Shown piece after piece: positions 1 to 5,061 of a stretch of 5,061 nt of DNA (position 1 is its first letter; every line of letters begins with the position of its first letter). Source of the DNA: Pseudomonadota bacterium (lineage in GTDB: Bacteria; Pseudomonadota; Alphaproteobacteria; Rhizobiales; Beijerinckiaceae); the NCBI GenBank assembly GCA_023422485.1, contig JAGTAM010000459.1, positions 1 through 5,061 of the forward strand, in the 5' to 3' direction. Below the pieces are notes generated by a model. That model searched no databases and was not told the origin of the DNA. It saw only the letters and a program-made list of their open reading frames with translations. The translations under genes and the position numbers were made by a program.

Positions 1-1932
1 GTCGGGCACGGCGAGGATCTCGCCGCGGCGCAGCCGCGCGAGGGTGGCGGGAAACGGCGCGGGTTCCGCGCGGGCGATCGCGAAGCCGTCGGCGGCGGTC
101 TCGATGGCCGTGCAGCCCGCCTCCGCGAGGGTGAGGGCGCGGCCGAGGAGTCCGGCCGCGATCCTGTGGATCTCGGCGGGGCTGGCGGCGTCGCGCAATC
201 CGTCGCCCAGTTCGATCAGCGCCGTCTGGCGCGCCTCGGCCGCCTTCTCCGCGGTGATGTCCTCGATCATCGCCGTGGCCTGGATCGCCTCGCCGCGCAC
301 CTGCGAGACGATGTTGACCCGGCACCAGATCAGGCGTCCGTCCTTGCGGCGGAAGCGCTTCTCCAGGGTCTCGCGCACGATCTCGCCCGCGGCGAGGCGG
401 CGATGCAGGTGGTCGCGCTCCACCGCATCCGCCTCCGGCGTCCACTTGACCATGGATTGACCGACGATGTCGGATTCCTCCGCTGCCCAGATCGCGCAGA
501 GCTTGGGGTTGGCCTCCAGCGCGACCATGGTGCGCGGATCGATCTGCACGATGCCGATATTGGCGCCCTCGACCAGCGCCCGAAGCTGGGCGGCGACGCG
601 GTTGCGCTCGGTCAGGTCCAGCATCGCGCCGATCATGCGCAGCGGCCTGCCGTCGGGCCCGCGCACCATCGAGCCGCGGTCGAGCACGTCCGCGTAGGAG
701 CCGTCGGCGCGGCGAAAGCGGTATTCGTGGCGCCAGTCGTGCCCGTCGCCGGCGATGACGCGGCGGATATCCGCCTCGACGCCGGCACGGTCCTCGGGAT
801 GGACATGGTCGAGCCACCACCGGCCGGTCGGCTCGACCGCCTCCGGCGCCCAGCCATAGGCGGCCTGCAGGGCCTCGTTCCACAGCACATGGTCGGCGAC
901 GAGGTCCCAGTCCCAGATCGCGTCGTTGGTCGCGCGGGTGACGAGGCGGTAGCGCTCCTCGGTCGCGGCGATGGCCGCCTGCGCCGTGCGCTCGGCGGTC
1001 ACGTCGCGCACGGTGCCGACGAGGCGATGCGCCCGGCGGAGCGCGGCCGCGTCTGCGGCGCCGCTCTCGCCCCCTCGTTCGAAGACGAGGGTGCCGCGGG
1101 CCGCGACGCAGGCGATCACCGTGCCGTCATCCGCGACCGTGCGGTAGGTGGCGTCGAACAGGCCGGGTCCGGCGGGGTCGAGGGCCGCCTGCACGGCGGC
1201 GTCGGTGCGCGCCCGGTCCTCGGGGTGGAGGCGGGCCAGGAACGTGCCGGCATAGCTCACGGCCTCGTCCGACCCGACCCCGAACAGCGCGCGGGTGCGC
1301 CCGTCCCAGGTCAGGGCTCCCGTCACGAGGTCGTAATCGAAGATCCCGGCACCGGCCGCCTCGATGGCGAGCCGCAGGTGCAGCTCGCGGTCGGCCAGGA
1401 TCGCGGCCTCGGTCCTGCGCGCGGCGATGCCCCGGCGCAGTTCGAGCTGCGTCATCGCCGTTCGCGCCAGCGCCCGGAGGCCCGCCGCCTGCGCGGCGCT
1501 CAGGCCGTCGGGCCGGGGCATGGTGTCGACCACGCACAGGGTGCCGATCGCCACATCCTCCGGGGTCACCAGGGGCACGCCGGCATAGAAGCGCATCCGG
1601 GGCTCGTGCGCCACGAGCGGGTTGGTGCGGGTGCGCGGATCGGCGGCGAGGTCGGCGATGATCAGGAGGTCGCGCCCGGCCAGCGTGTGGACGCAGAGCG
1701 ATCGGTCGAGCCCGATCTCGGCCGGCGCGAAGCCGAGCCGCGCCTTGAACCATTGCCGGTCGCTCGTCAGCAGGCCGATGAGGGCGATCGGCACGGCACA
1801 GAGCTGGGCGGCCAGCGTCACGACATCGTCGAACGCGTCCTCGGCAGGCGTATCGAGAATGCCGTAGTGGGCCAGCGCGGCGAGCCGCTCGGCCTCACCT
1901 TGGCTCGCGAGATCGTCGGGCGGTCGGCTCAT
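1..1932 (-). CDS. GAF-PAS-PAS-PAS-GAF sensor protein, probable sensor histidine kinase (C-terminus beyond window)
   Basis: The minus-strand frame from the ATG at 1932 stays open for 644 codons to the left edge. Residues about 15-165 resemble the GAF domain common at the N-terminus of bacterial sensor kinases (YGILDTPAEDAFDDV at 23-37, DRQWFKARLGF at 58-68, SLCVHTL at 78-84, FYAGVPLVTPE at 115-125). Three PAS/PAC units follow at about 187-315, 326-447 and 449-560. Each ends in a PAC-like segment (GTVRDVTAER, GAMLDLTERN, AMIEDITAEK), and the first two carry an HPEDRA motif. A second GAF-like domain begins near 569 and is cut by the edge. No membrane segment is visible, so it is probably a cytoplasmic sensor. 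The output module is not in the window. A histidine kinase (HWE or HisKA type) is the usual partner of this layout, but a diguanylate cyclase is possible. There is no Shine-Dalgarno directly before the ATG. Family is fairly sure; ligand and output are unknown. Confidence 0.85.
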   Translation of the reverse strand, partial: MSRPPDDLASQGEAERLAALAHYGILDTPAEDAFDDVVTLAAQLCAVPIALIGLLTSDRQWFKARLGFAPAEIGLDRSLCVHTLAGRDLLIIADLAADPRTRTNPLVAHEPRMRFYAGVPLVTPEDVAIGTLCVVDTMPRPDGLSAAQAAGLRALARTAMTQLELRRGIAARRTEAAILADRELHLRLAIEAAGAGIFDYDLVTGALTWDGRTRALFGVGSDEAVSYAGTFLARLHPEDRARTDAAVQAALDPAGPGLFDATYRTVADDGTVIACVAARGTLVFERGGESGAADAAALRRAHRLVGTVRDVTAERTAQAAIAATEERYRLVTRATNDAIWDWDLVADHVLWNEALQAAYGWAPEAVEPTGRWWLDHVHPEDRAGVEADIRRVIAGDGHDWRHEYRFRRADGSYADVLDRGSMVRGPDGRPLRMIGAMLDLTERNRVAAQLRALVEGANIGIVQIDPRTMVALEANPKLCAIWAAEESDIVGQSMVKWTPEADAVERDHLHRRLAAGEIVRETLEKRFRRKDGRLIWCRVNIVSQVRGEAIQATAMIEDITAEKAAEARQTALIELGDGLRDAASPAEIHRIAAGLLGRALTLAEAGCTAIETAADGFAIARAEPAPFPATLARLRRGEILAVPD

Positions 1933-1957
1933 GGACGAACCCAGCGAGGACGAACCC
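1933..1957. repeat. Tandem 10-bp direct repeat touching the sensor gene start codon
   Basis: GGACGAACCC occurs at 1933-1942 and again at 1948-1957 on the plus strand, a 15-bp period. Read on the minus strand, the second copy ends immediately before the ATG at 1932, where a ribosome binding site would be expected. The copies are identical. It may be a small local duplication of five codons' length or a protein-binding site; the sequence cannot tell which. Confidence 0.6.
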
Positions 1958-1969
1958 GGCAAGCCGGGT
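1954..1969. promoter_or_regulatory. 16-bp perfect palindrome (7-2-7) upstream of the sensor gene
   Basis: ACCCGGC, then AA, then GCCGGGT: two perfect 7-bp arms around a 2-bp centre, ending 21 bp before the sensor ATG. It could be a dimeric operator. With a 2-base centre it would also form an RNA stem only if the inner pairs open to make a loop. It overlaps the upstream copy of the direct repeat by four bases. No terminator-like T-run follows it on the minus strand. Confidence 0.5.
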
Positions 1970-1980
1970 AATCGCGGCGC

Positions 1981-1989
1981 CCTTCCTCC
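1981..1989 (-). promoter_or_regulatory. Displaced Shine-Dalgarno-like sequence upstream of the sensor gene
   Basis: The minus strand reads GGAGGAAGG here, the best Shine-Dalgarno match in the gap, but it is 48 bases from the ATG at 1932. No in-frame ATG or GTG lies between them; an in-frame TTG does, about 18 bases after it. Between it and the ATG lies the 16-bp palindrome. It may serve an alternative TTG start, or have no role. Confidence 0.25.
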
Positions 1990-1992
1990 GAA

Positions 1993-2007
1993 GCCGCCTG
2001 CGGCGGC
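1993..2007. repeat. GC-rich inverted repeat (6-3-6)
   Basis: GCCGCC, TGC, GGCGGC form a perfect 6-bp stem with a 3-base loop, just upstream of the Shine-Dalgarno-like sequence on the minus strand. A second small repeat, GCATC-GGC-GATGC, lies at 2033-2045. Together they make the leader of the sensor gene rich in potential RNA structure. At this GC content some such repeats arise by chance. Confidence 0.35.
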
Positions 2008-2093
2008 CGGCCGACCGGACGACGGCGATGGTGCATCGGCGATGCTTCGGGCACAAGACGTCGGCCGGGATCGTCATGCCGCCCGATGGGAAA

Positions 2094-2118
2094 CTCGGGG
2101 TGCCCGGTCGAACCCGAG
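2094..2118 (-). terminator. Probable intrinsic terminator of the Crp-like gene
   Basis: On the minus strand CTCGGG and CCCGAG pair as a perfect 6-bp stem around a 13-base loop, starting 6 bases after the stop codon of the regulator gene, and are followed by TTTCCC. The position is right for a terminator. The T-run is short and the loop is large, so it may be weak and allow read-through into the sensor gene. Confidence 0.45.
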
Positions 2119-2124
2119 AGCATC

Positions 2125-2886
2125 CTACTCGGGCGGCTCGATCGCGACGAGGCGCCCGCTCGGGCTGTAAACCGCGCCGAGCACGGTCTCGTAATGGCGC
2201 TTGACGCAGGCATGGCACTCGCAGGCGACCTTCTCGATCGCTGCCCGGTTGACGATGGTGATCCGCCCGCGCCCGACCTCGATCAATCCCTGCTGCTGCA
2301 GCATCCGCAGGATGCGGGTGAGATAGGTGCGCTGCACGCCGAGCATCGCGGCCAGCGATTCCTGGGTGATCGGCAGAACATTGCTGTCGAGCCGGTCCTG
2401 AAGGGTCAGAAGCCAGCGCAGGCAGCGCTCCTCGATCGGGTGGAGGGCGTTGCAGGCCACCGATTGCAGCACCTGCGCCAGCAGGCAGTCGGAGTAGCGG
2501 GTGAACAGGTTGCGCAGGGATTCCGAGCGCCGCTTGGCCTCCTGCAGCCGCATCGATTCCATCCGCAGGACCGGGCCGGCGATCTGGATCATGGCATGGG
2601 TCGAGGCCGGCAATCCGCCGTTGCTCACCACGCCCCCGACCGCCCCTTCGCGGCCGATCGTGGCCGTCTCGGCGCTGCGCCCGTCGATCATCGAGATCAG
2701 AAGGGTGACGACGGTCTGTTCGAGGGGAAAGGTGATGAAATCCACCTCCCGGCCGGCGGCGAACAGCGTCTCGCCGCGCTGATACTCCTGCCGTTCCATG
2801 TCCGGCAGAAGCAGGCCCCGATCCCCGGAGCTCAGACAGTTCAGGAGCAGATTGCCTTCGAAGCAGCGCTCTGTGGCCGAAGGCAT
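2125..2886 (-). CDS. Crp/Fnr-family transcriptional regulator
   Basis: A 253-residue DNA-binding regulator. Residues about 10-125 form the cyclic-nucleotide-binding-like beta-roll (DMERQEYQRGETLFAAG at 29-45, IGREGAVGG at 77-85). A dimerisation helix follows (about 110-148), then a winged helix-turn-helix at about 150-215 (PITQESLAAMLGVQRTYLTRI at 172-192, then QGLIEVGRGRI). The beta-roll lacks the RGE-x-ARS pocket of cAMP-binding Crp, and there is no N-terminal FNR-type cysteine cluster, so its effector is unknown. The C-terminal tail carries C222, C224 and C227. This is the alphaproteobacterial subgroup with IGREG and CEC motifs. The frame can be extended to a TTG at 2985, but the ATG at 2886 gives the normal family length and leaves the 16-bp palindrome outside the gene. 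No good Shine-Dalgarno is seen before it. It may control itself, the neighbouring sensor gene or remote targets. Confidence 0.9.
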   Translation of the reverse strand: MPSATERCFEGNLLLNCLSSGDRGLLLPDMERQEYQRGETLFAAGREVDFITFPLEQTVVTLLISMIDGRSAETATIGREGAVGGVVSNGGLPASTHAMIQIAGPVLRMESMRLQEAKRRSESLRNLFTRYSDCLLAQVLQSVACNALHPIEERCLRWLLTLQDRLDSNVLPITQESLAAMLGVQRTYLTRILRMLQQQGLIEVGRGRITIVNRAAIEKVACECHACVKRHYETVLGAVYSPSGRLVAIEPPE

Positions 2887-2948
2887 GTACAACTCGAAGT
2901 CCGTAGGGTCGCCGGCAGGGCTCCTAACGCAACGGTTGGGCCGCAGTC

Positions 2949-2964
2949 TGTCTACAAGTAGACA
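2949..2964. promoter_or_regulatory. 16-bp perfect palindrome, candidate operator of the Crp-like gene
   Basis: TGTCTAC, AA, GTAGACA: two perfect 7-bp arms around a 2-bp centre, 62 bp upstream of the chosen ATG of the Crp-like gene. It differs from the FNR box (TTGAT-N4-ATCAA) and the Crp site (TGTGA-N6-TCACA) but has the size and symmetry of a homodimer binding site. A weak -35/-10 pair overlaps it on the minus strand: TTGGGG (2980-2985), 17 bp, TCTACT (2957-2962). A protein bound here could block that promoter. Autoregulation is an inference. Confidence 0.55.
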
Positions 2965-3042
2965 AATCGACCGTTGAATCCCCAAAAATCCAGGCGATGG
3001 CCAAGTCGAGCCCTGCGGCTCTACGCAGATTTGCCAAGAGCA

Positions 3043-3051
3043 AGTATAACA
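3043..3051 (-). promoter_or_regulatory. Extended -10 promoter candidate for the Crp-like gene
   Basis: The minus strand reads TGTTATACT, that is TG-N-TATACT, an extended -10 element with five of six bases matching TATAAT. It lies in an AT-rich island (about 3030-3065) that stands out in this GC-rich DNA. No convincing -35 hexamer is at 16-18 bp. Transcription would start near 3036 and give a leader of about 150 bases that contains the 16-bp palindrome. Confidence 0.4.
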
Positions 3052-3096
3052 TAAGATGCAATCACCTGCGTTACCACCGGTGCGACACGGGCCGCC

Positions 3097-3119
3097 GTCG
3101 ACCGCCCGTTCCGGTCGAC
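3097..3119. repeat. Inverted repeat (8-bp arms) downstream of the lysozyme gene
   Basis: GTCGACCG, a 7-base loop, then CGGTCGAC: a perfect 8-bp stem. Its right arm overlaps by three bases a perfect 12-bp palindrome, GACTTGCAAGTC, at 3117-3128. Together with the hairpin at 3134-3157 this gives three inverted repeats in 61 bp between the lysozyme stop and the regulator promoter. Transcript-end structure or protein binding are both possible. Confidence 0.5.
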
Positions 3120-3133
3120 TTGCAAGTCACCTT

Positions 3134-3157
3134 GCCGGCCCACTCGGCTCGGCCGGC
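3134..3157 (-). terminator. Hairpin, possible terminator of the lysozyme gene
   Basis: GCCGGCC, a 10-base loop, then GGCCGGC: a perfect, fully GC 7-bp stem beginning 10 bases after the lysozyme stop codon on the minus strand. No T-run follows, so it is not a classical intrinsic terminator. It may act with the second stem at 3097-3119, or only protect the 3' end of the mRNA. Confidence 0.4.
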
Positions 3158-3167
3158 CGGGCGCAGC

Positions 3168-4019
3168 CTACTTGCCGGTGCAGAGGCCCTGGCTCGACAG
3201 GCGCCGGTGCTCGCGCGGGTCGCAATCGGTGGCGAGGAACGAGGCCCACTCGGTCGGGCTGCCGTAGAAGGCGTTGCGGTCGACGTCGCCGCGCACGCCG
3301 GGCACGCGTCCGGTCGAGGTGAACTGCCACAGCATCCACTTGCGGTTCGCGTAGCGCTGCTCGGGCTCGGCCGCGGTCGAGCGGACCCAGTGGGGATAAT
3401 CCGGCAGCTCGTCTTCCAGCACGTCCTTGTGGAAGGTGATGTCGGTGTAGATGATCGGCCGCTTGCCGGTATAGGCCTCCATCTCGTCGAGCATGTAGCG
3501 GATCATCGCCAGCGCCTGGGCCTTGGGCAGCTTCTTCGGGCACTTGGCCGAGTGGCCGTTCCACTCCACGTCGAGCACCGGGGGCAGGGCGGTCGGATCG
3601 TTCGGCACGTTCTGCTTGAACCACGCCATCTGGTCCTCGGCCGACCGGCACCAGAACACGAAATGGTAGGCGCCCCGCGGCACGCCGGCCCGGCCCGCGC
3701 CCTCCCAATTCTCGCGGAAGCGCTCGTCGACGTGGTCACCGCCCTCGGTGGCCTTGATGAAGGCGAACTGCGTGCCGGCCGCCTTGACCGAGGCCCAGTT
3801 GATCGGCCCCTGCCATTTCGAGATGTCGATGCCCTGGATCGGGTGGCTCTTGGCCCGCGCCACGCCGGGATGGGGCTTCACGTCGCCCTTGGTGGGATAG
3901 AAGTCGTTCTGCGCGGCGCAGGCGGCGAGCCCGGAGAGCAGCAGCGCGGCGAGCCCGCGCTTGAGCCATCCGCGCGGAGCCGAGGCGGGCCTCGAGGAAA
4001 TTTCGGTGTCCAGCGACAT
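3168..4019 (-). CDS. GH25-family lysozyme, predicted lipoprotein
   Basis: A 283-residue protein predicted to cleave the beta-1,4 bond between N-acetylmuramic acid and N-acetylglucosamine in peptidoglycan. The N-terminus is a lipoprotein signal: basic stretch (R16, K20, R21), hydrophobic core (about 22-33) and lipobox LAAC with C34 as the lipidated residue, so it is probably membrane-anchored facing the periplasm. From 61 on the GH25 fold is clear: QGIDISKWQG (62-71), FAFIKATEGG (85-94), RGAYHFVFW (115-123), PPVLDVEWN (146-154), PIIYTD (188-193) and WMLWQFTSTG (228-237). D65, D150 and E152 fall at the usual catalytic positions; D245 and D247 lie in the final GDVDRN segment. C124/C160 and C266/C280 could form disulfides outside the cytoplasm. 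The same frame continues upstream to 4598, but there it is only antisense to the DUF488 gene, and the ATG at 4019 gives a proper signal peptide. Function in wall remodelling is inferred. Confidence 0.92.
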   Translation of the reverse strand: MSLDTEISSRPASAPRGWLKRGLAALLLSGLAACAAQNDFYPTKGDVKPHPGVARAKSHPIQGIDISKWQGPINWASVKAAGTQFAFIKATEGGDHVDERFRENWEGAGRAGVPRGAYHFVFWCRSAEDQMAWFKQNVPNDPTALPPVLDVEWNGHSAKCPKKLPKAQALAMIRYMLDEMEAYTGKRPIIYTDITFHKDVLEDELPDYPHWVRSTAAEPEQRYANRKWMLWQFTSTGRVPGVRGDVDRNAFYGSPTEWASFLATDCDPREHRRLSSQGLCTGK

Positions 4020-4217
4020 CGACGGCCCGCCACTTCTCGCGTGCGACTTCAATGGGTATTCGATGCCCCTGATCCGGTTAACAGAACTTTGCTGGCATTG
4101 CGGCGGAATTCCGGAAGGCGTTGCACTGCAGGCACATAGGCGCCGCGGGCGCTGGCCGGCGCCCGGATCACCCCCATCTAAAACCTTGCCGATCCTGAAT
4201 TTTCCCTGAGCCCCGCG
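4020..4217. promoter_or_regulatory. Divergent intergenic region between lysozyme and DUF488 genes
   Basis: The 198 bp should hold both promoters, since the flanking genes diverge. I see no convincing -35/-10 pair in either direction and no clear sigma-EcfG type (GGAAC...GTT) site. It contains a hairpin at 4146-4165 (CGGGCGC, 6-base loop, GCGCCCG; perfect 7-bp stem) about 52 bp before the DUF488 ATG, and a 10-bp palindrome CGGAATTCCG at 4104-4113. The region is more AT-rich than the genes around it, as expected for promoter DNA. Neither gene has a good Shine-Dalgarno. Confidence 0.5.
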
Positions 4218-4670
4218 ATGCGCAAGACTCTGTTCACCATCGGCTACGAAGGCTTGTCGCCGGACCGCCTGCACGCCGCCCTGAAAGCGGCGGACGTGGC
4301 CGTGCTCGCCGACGTGCGGGCGGTGGCCAACTCGCGCAAGCGCGGCTTCTCGAAGGGCGCCCTGAAGGCGGGGCTCGCGGAGGCCGGGCTCGGCTACGCG
4401 CATTTCCGCGGCCTCGGCACGCCGAAATCCGGTCGCGAGGCGGCCCGTGCCCACGATGCCGGGCTGATGCGCCGGATCTATTGCGAGGAGGTGCTCGACA
4501 CCGCCGACGGGGGACTGGCCCTCGACGCCCTGGCGGAACTGGCCGCCGAGCGCCCCGTCTGCCTGCTCTGCTTCGAGCGCGACCCCGCCCGCTGCCACCG
4601 CCGGGTGCTGGCCGAGCGGCTGGCCCCGCGGGGCTTCGATACGGTCGATCTCTACGGCGATTTCTTGTAA
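4218..4670 (+). CDS. DUF488-family protein of unknown function
   Basis: A 150-residue cytoplasmic protein without signal peptide or membrane segment. It has the family's marks in order: TIGYEG at 7-12, LADVRAVANSRKRGFSK at 30-46, the LGYAHFRGLG segment at 58-67, and a C-terminal CLLCFERDPARCHRRVLAE at 115-133. C118, E120 and the C126-H127-R128 triad in that last motif are the most likely functional residues and could form a metal or catalytic site. Length is typical for the family. The biochemical role of DUF488 is not established to my knowledge, so I give none. It is the only plus-strand gene here, transcribed divergently from the lysozyme gene and convergently to the Ubi gene, so it is probably a single-gene unit. 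The ATG start is the first in frame that leaves TIGYEG at the N-terminus, as in relatives. Confidence 0.9.
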   Translation: MRKTLFTIGYEGLSPDRLHAALKAADVAVLADVRAVANSRKRGFSKGALKAGLAEAGLGYAHFRGLGTPKSGREAARAHDAGLMRRIYCEEVLDTADGGLALDALAELAAERPVCLLCFERDPARCHRRVLAERLAPRGFDTVDLYGDFL

Positions 4671-4728
4671 ATTTCCGAGCGCTTTGGCCGAGCGCCCGCC
4701 GAGGCCACAGGTCGAAGTCCCAAAAAAT

Positions 4729-5061
4729 TCAGCGCATCAGGCTCGGCGCACCGAGGCGCGGCTGCACGCCCTCGCGCATCACCATGCGCCGCAGGGGCGG
4801 GATCGCGCTCAGCGCGACGAGGCCGAGGCCGCGCAGGGCATCGACCGGCAGCAGGCTGGTGAGCAGCGAGCGGTTGAGCATGTCCACCGCCGCCCCGCGC
4901 AGGCGCGCATCGATGCCCCGCGCCCGTCCGAACCCCGCGAGCGAGGCCGGCGCCCCCGGATCGCGGTTCGCCTCGCGGGCGGAGAACACCGCGTCGCGCA
5001 GGGCCGCCGCGTCGCGCAGGCCGAGATTGAGCCCCTGCGCCCCGATCGGCGGGAAGACGTG
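4729..5061 (-). CDS. UbiH/UbiF/COQ6-family FAD-dependent monooxygenase, C-terminal part
   Basis: The last 110 residues of a flavoprotein hydroxylase; the start lies beyond the right edge. The visible part opens with HVFPPIGAQGLNLGLRDAAAL, the conserved second FAD-binding segment of the UbiH/UbiF/VisC/COQ6 family, in which the GAQGLNLG stretch contacts the flavin. The rest is the helical C-terminal part (DMLNRSLLTSLLPVDALRGLG, then PPLRRMVMREGV). Family members hydroxylate the aromatic ring of ubiquinone precursors using NAD(P)H and oxygen at the cytoplasmic face of the inner membrane. Which ring position this one acts on cannot be read from the C-terminus, so no symbol is given. The frame can be read from an internal GTG at 4989, but that is inside the gene, not a start. 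It converges with the DUF488 gene, with 58 bp between the stops. Confidence 0.88.
   Translation of the reverse strand, partial: HVFPPIGAQGLNLGLRDAAALRDAVFSAREANRDPGAPASLAGFGRARGIDARLRGAAVDMLNRSLLTSLLPVDALRGLGLVALSAIPPLRRMVMREGVQPRLGAPSLMR

Noticed and set aside
166..1971. A 601-codon open frame on the plus strand.
   Set aside because: It is antisense to the sensor gene, whose minus-strand frame gives clear GAF and PAS motifs. The plus-strand translation is low-complexity (rich in R, G, A, H, D, V) with no family motif, as is common opposite GC-rich genes.
1895..2218. Minus-strand open frames of 107 and 94 codons across the regulator-sensor gap.
   Set aside because: They overlap both flanking genes out of frame, and their translations are arginine- and proline-rich without motifs.
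2086..2961. A 291-codon open frame on the plus strand.
   Set aside because: It is antisense to the Crp-like gene and shows no recognisable domain.
2887..2985. TTG start at 2985 for the Crp-like gene, adding 33 residues.
   Set aside because: The added residues have no family similarity and would place the 16-bp palindrome inside the gene; the ATG at 2886 gives the usual length.
4104..4113. CGGAATTCCG palindrome as an operator.
   Set aside because: Ten bases of symmetry can easily occur by chance, and it has no clear relation to a promoter.
4060..4115. Sigma-EcfG type promoter for the lysozyme gene (GGAAT and GTT on the minus strand).
   Set aside because: The -35 deviates from GGAAC and the spacing of 20 is longer than the usual 16-17.
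2997..4139. A 380-codon open frame on the plus strand.
   Set aside because: It is antisense to the lysozyme gene; the translation is biased in composition and has no domain.
4020..4598. Upstream extension of the lysozyme frame to 4598.
   Set aside because: The extra 193 residues run antisense through the DUF488 gene and the intergenic region, and would bury the lipoprotein signal peptide inside the protein.
4679..4695. GCGCT/AGCGC inverted repeat after the DUF488 stop, as a terminator.
   Set aside because: The stem is only 5 bp with no T-run behind it.
4722..4755. Terminator for the Ubi gene: stem CTCGG/CCGAG (4742-4755) and a T6 run on the minus strand (4722-4727).
   Set aside because: The stem is 5 bp, lies inside the coding end, and is separated from the T-run by 14 bases, too far for a classical terminator.

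Overview
The window is a GC-rich stretch (clearly above 60% G+C, with strong G/C bias at third codon positions) of an alphaproteobacterial chromosome. The combination of an alphaproteobacterial-type Crp/Fnr regulator, a GAF/PAS sensor protein and a UbiH-type hydroxylase with a GAQGLNLGLRD motif suggests Hyphomicrobiales, perhaps Methylobacterium or Methylorubrum. The genus is an inference from protein style, not a search result. I see no mobile element, CRISPR array, tRNA or rRNA.

Layout, left to right. Positions 1-1932 (minus strand) hold the N-terminal 644 codons of a multi-domain sensor protein (GAF-PAS-PAS-PAS-GAF) that runs off the left edge, so its output domain is not visible. It is the largest gene here. 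A 192-bp gap (1933-2124) follows, with a probable terminator, several short hairpins, a 16-bp palindrome and a 10-bp direct repeat that abuts the sensor start codon. Positions 2125-2886 (minus) encode a Crp/Fnr-family regulator. Its upstream region (2887-3167) holds a 16-bp perfect palindrome, an extended -10 promoter candidate and a row of inverted repeats behind the next gene. Positions 3168-4019 (minus) encode a GH25-type lysozyme with a lipoprotein signal. A divergent intergenic region (4020-4217) separates it from a plus-strand DUF488-family gene (4218-4670). Positions 4729-5061 (minus) hold the C-terminal end of a UbiH/UbiF/COQ6-family FAD monooxygenase whose start lies beyond the right edge.

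How the genes relate: the Crp-like regulator and the sensor protein lie on the same strand, regulator first, and may form a signalling pair, but a hairpin terminator candidate sits between them. The lysozyme, DUF488 and Ubi genes look like independent housekeeping or envelope genes with no evident functional link. The overall impression is an ordinary chromosomal region. The most unusual material is the palindromic DNA in the intergenic regions, not a new protein system.
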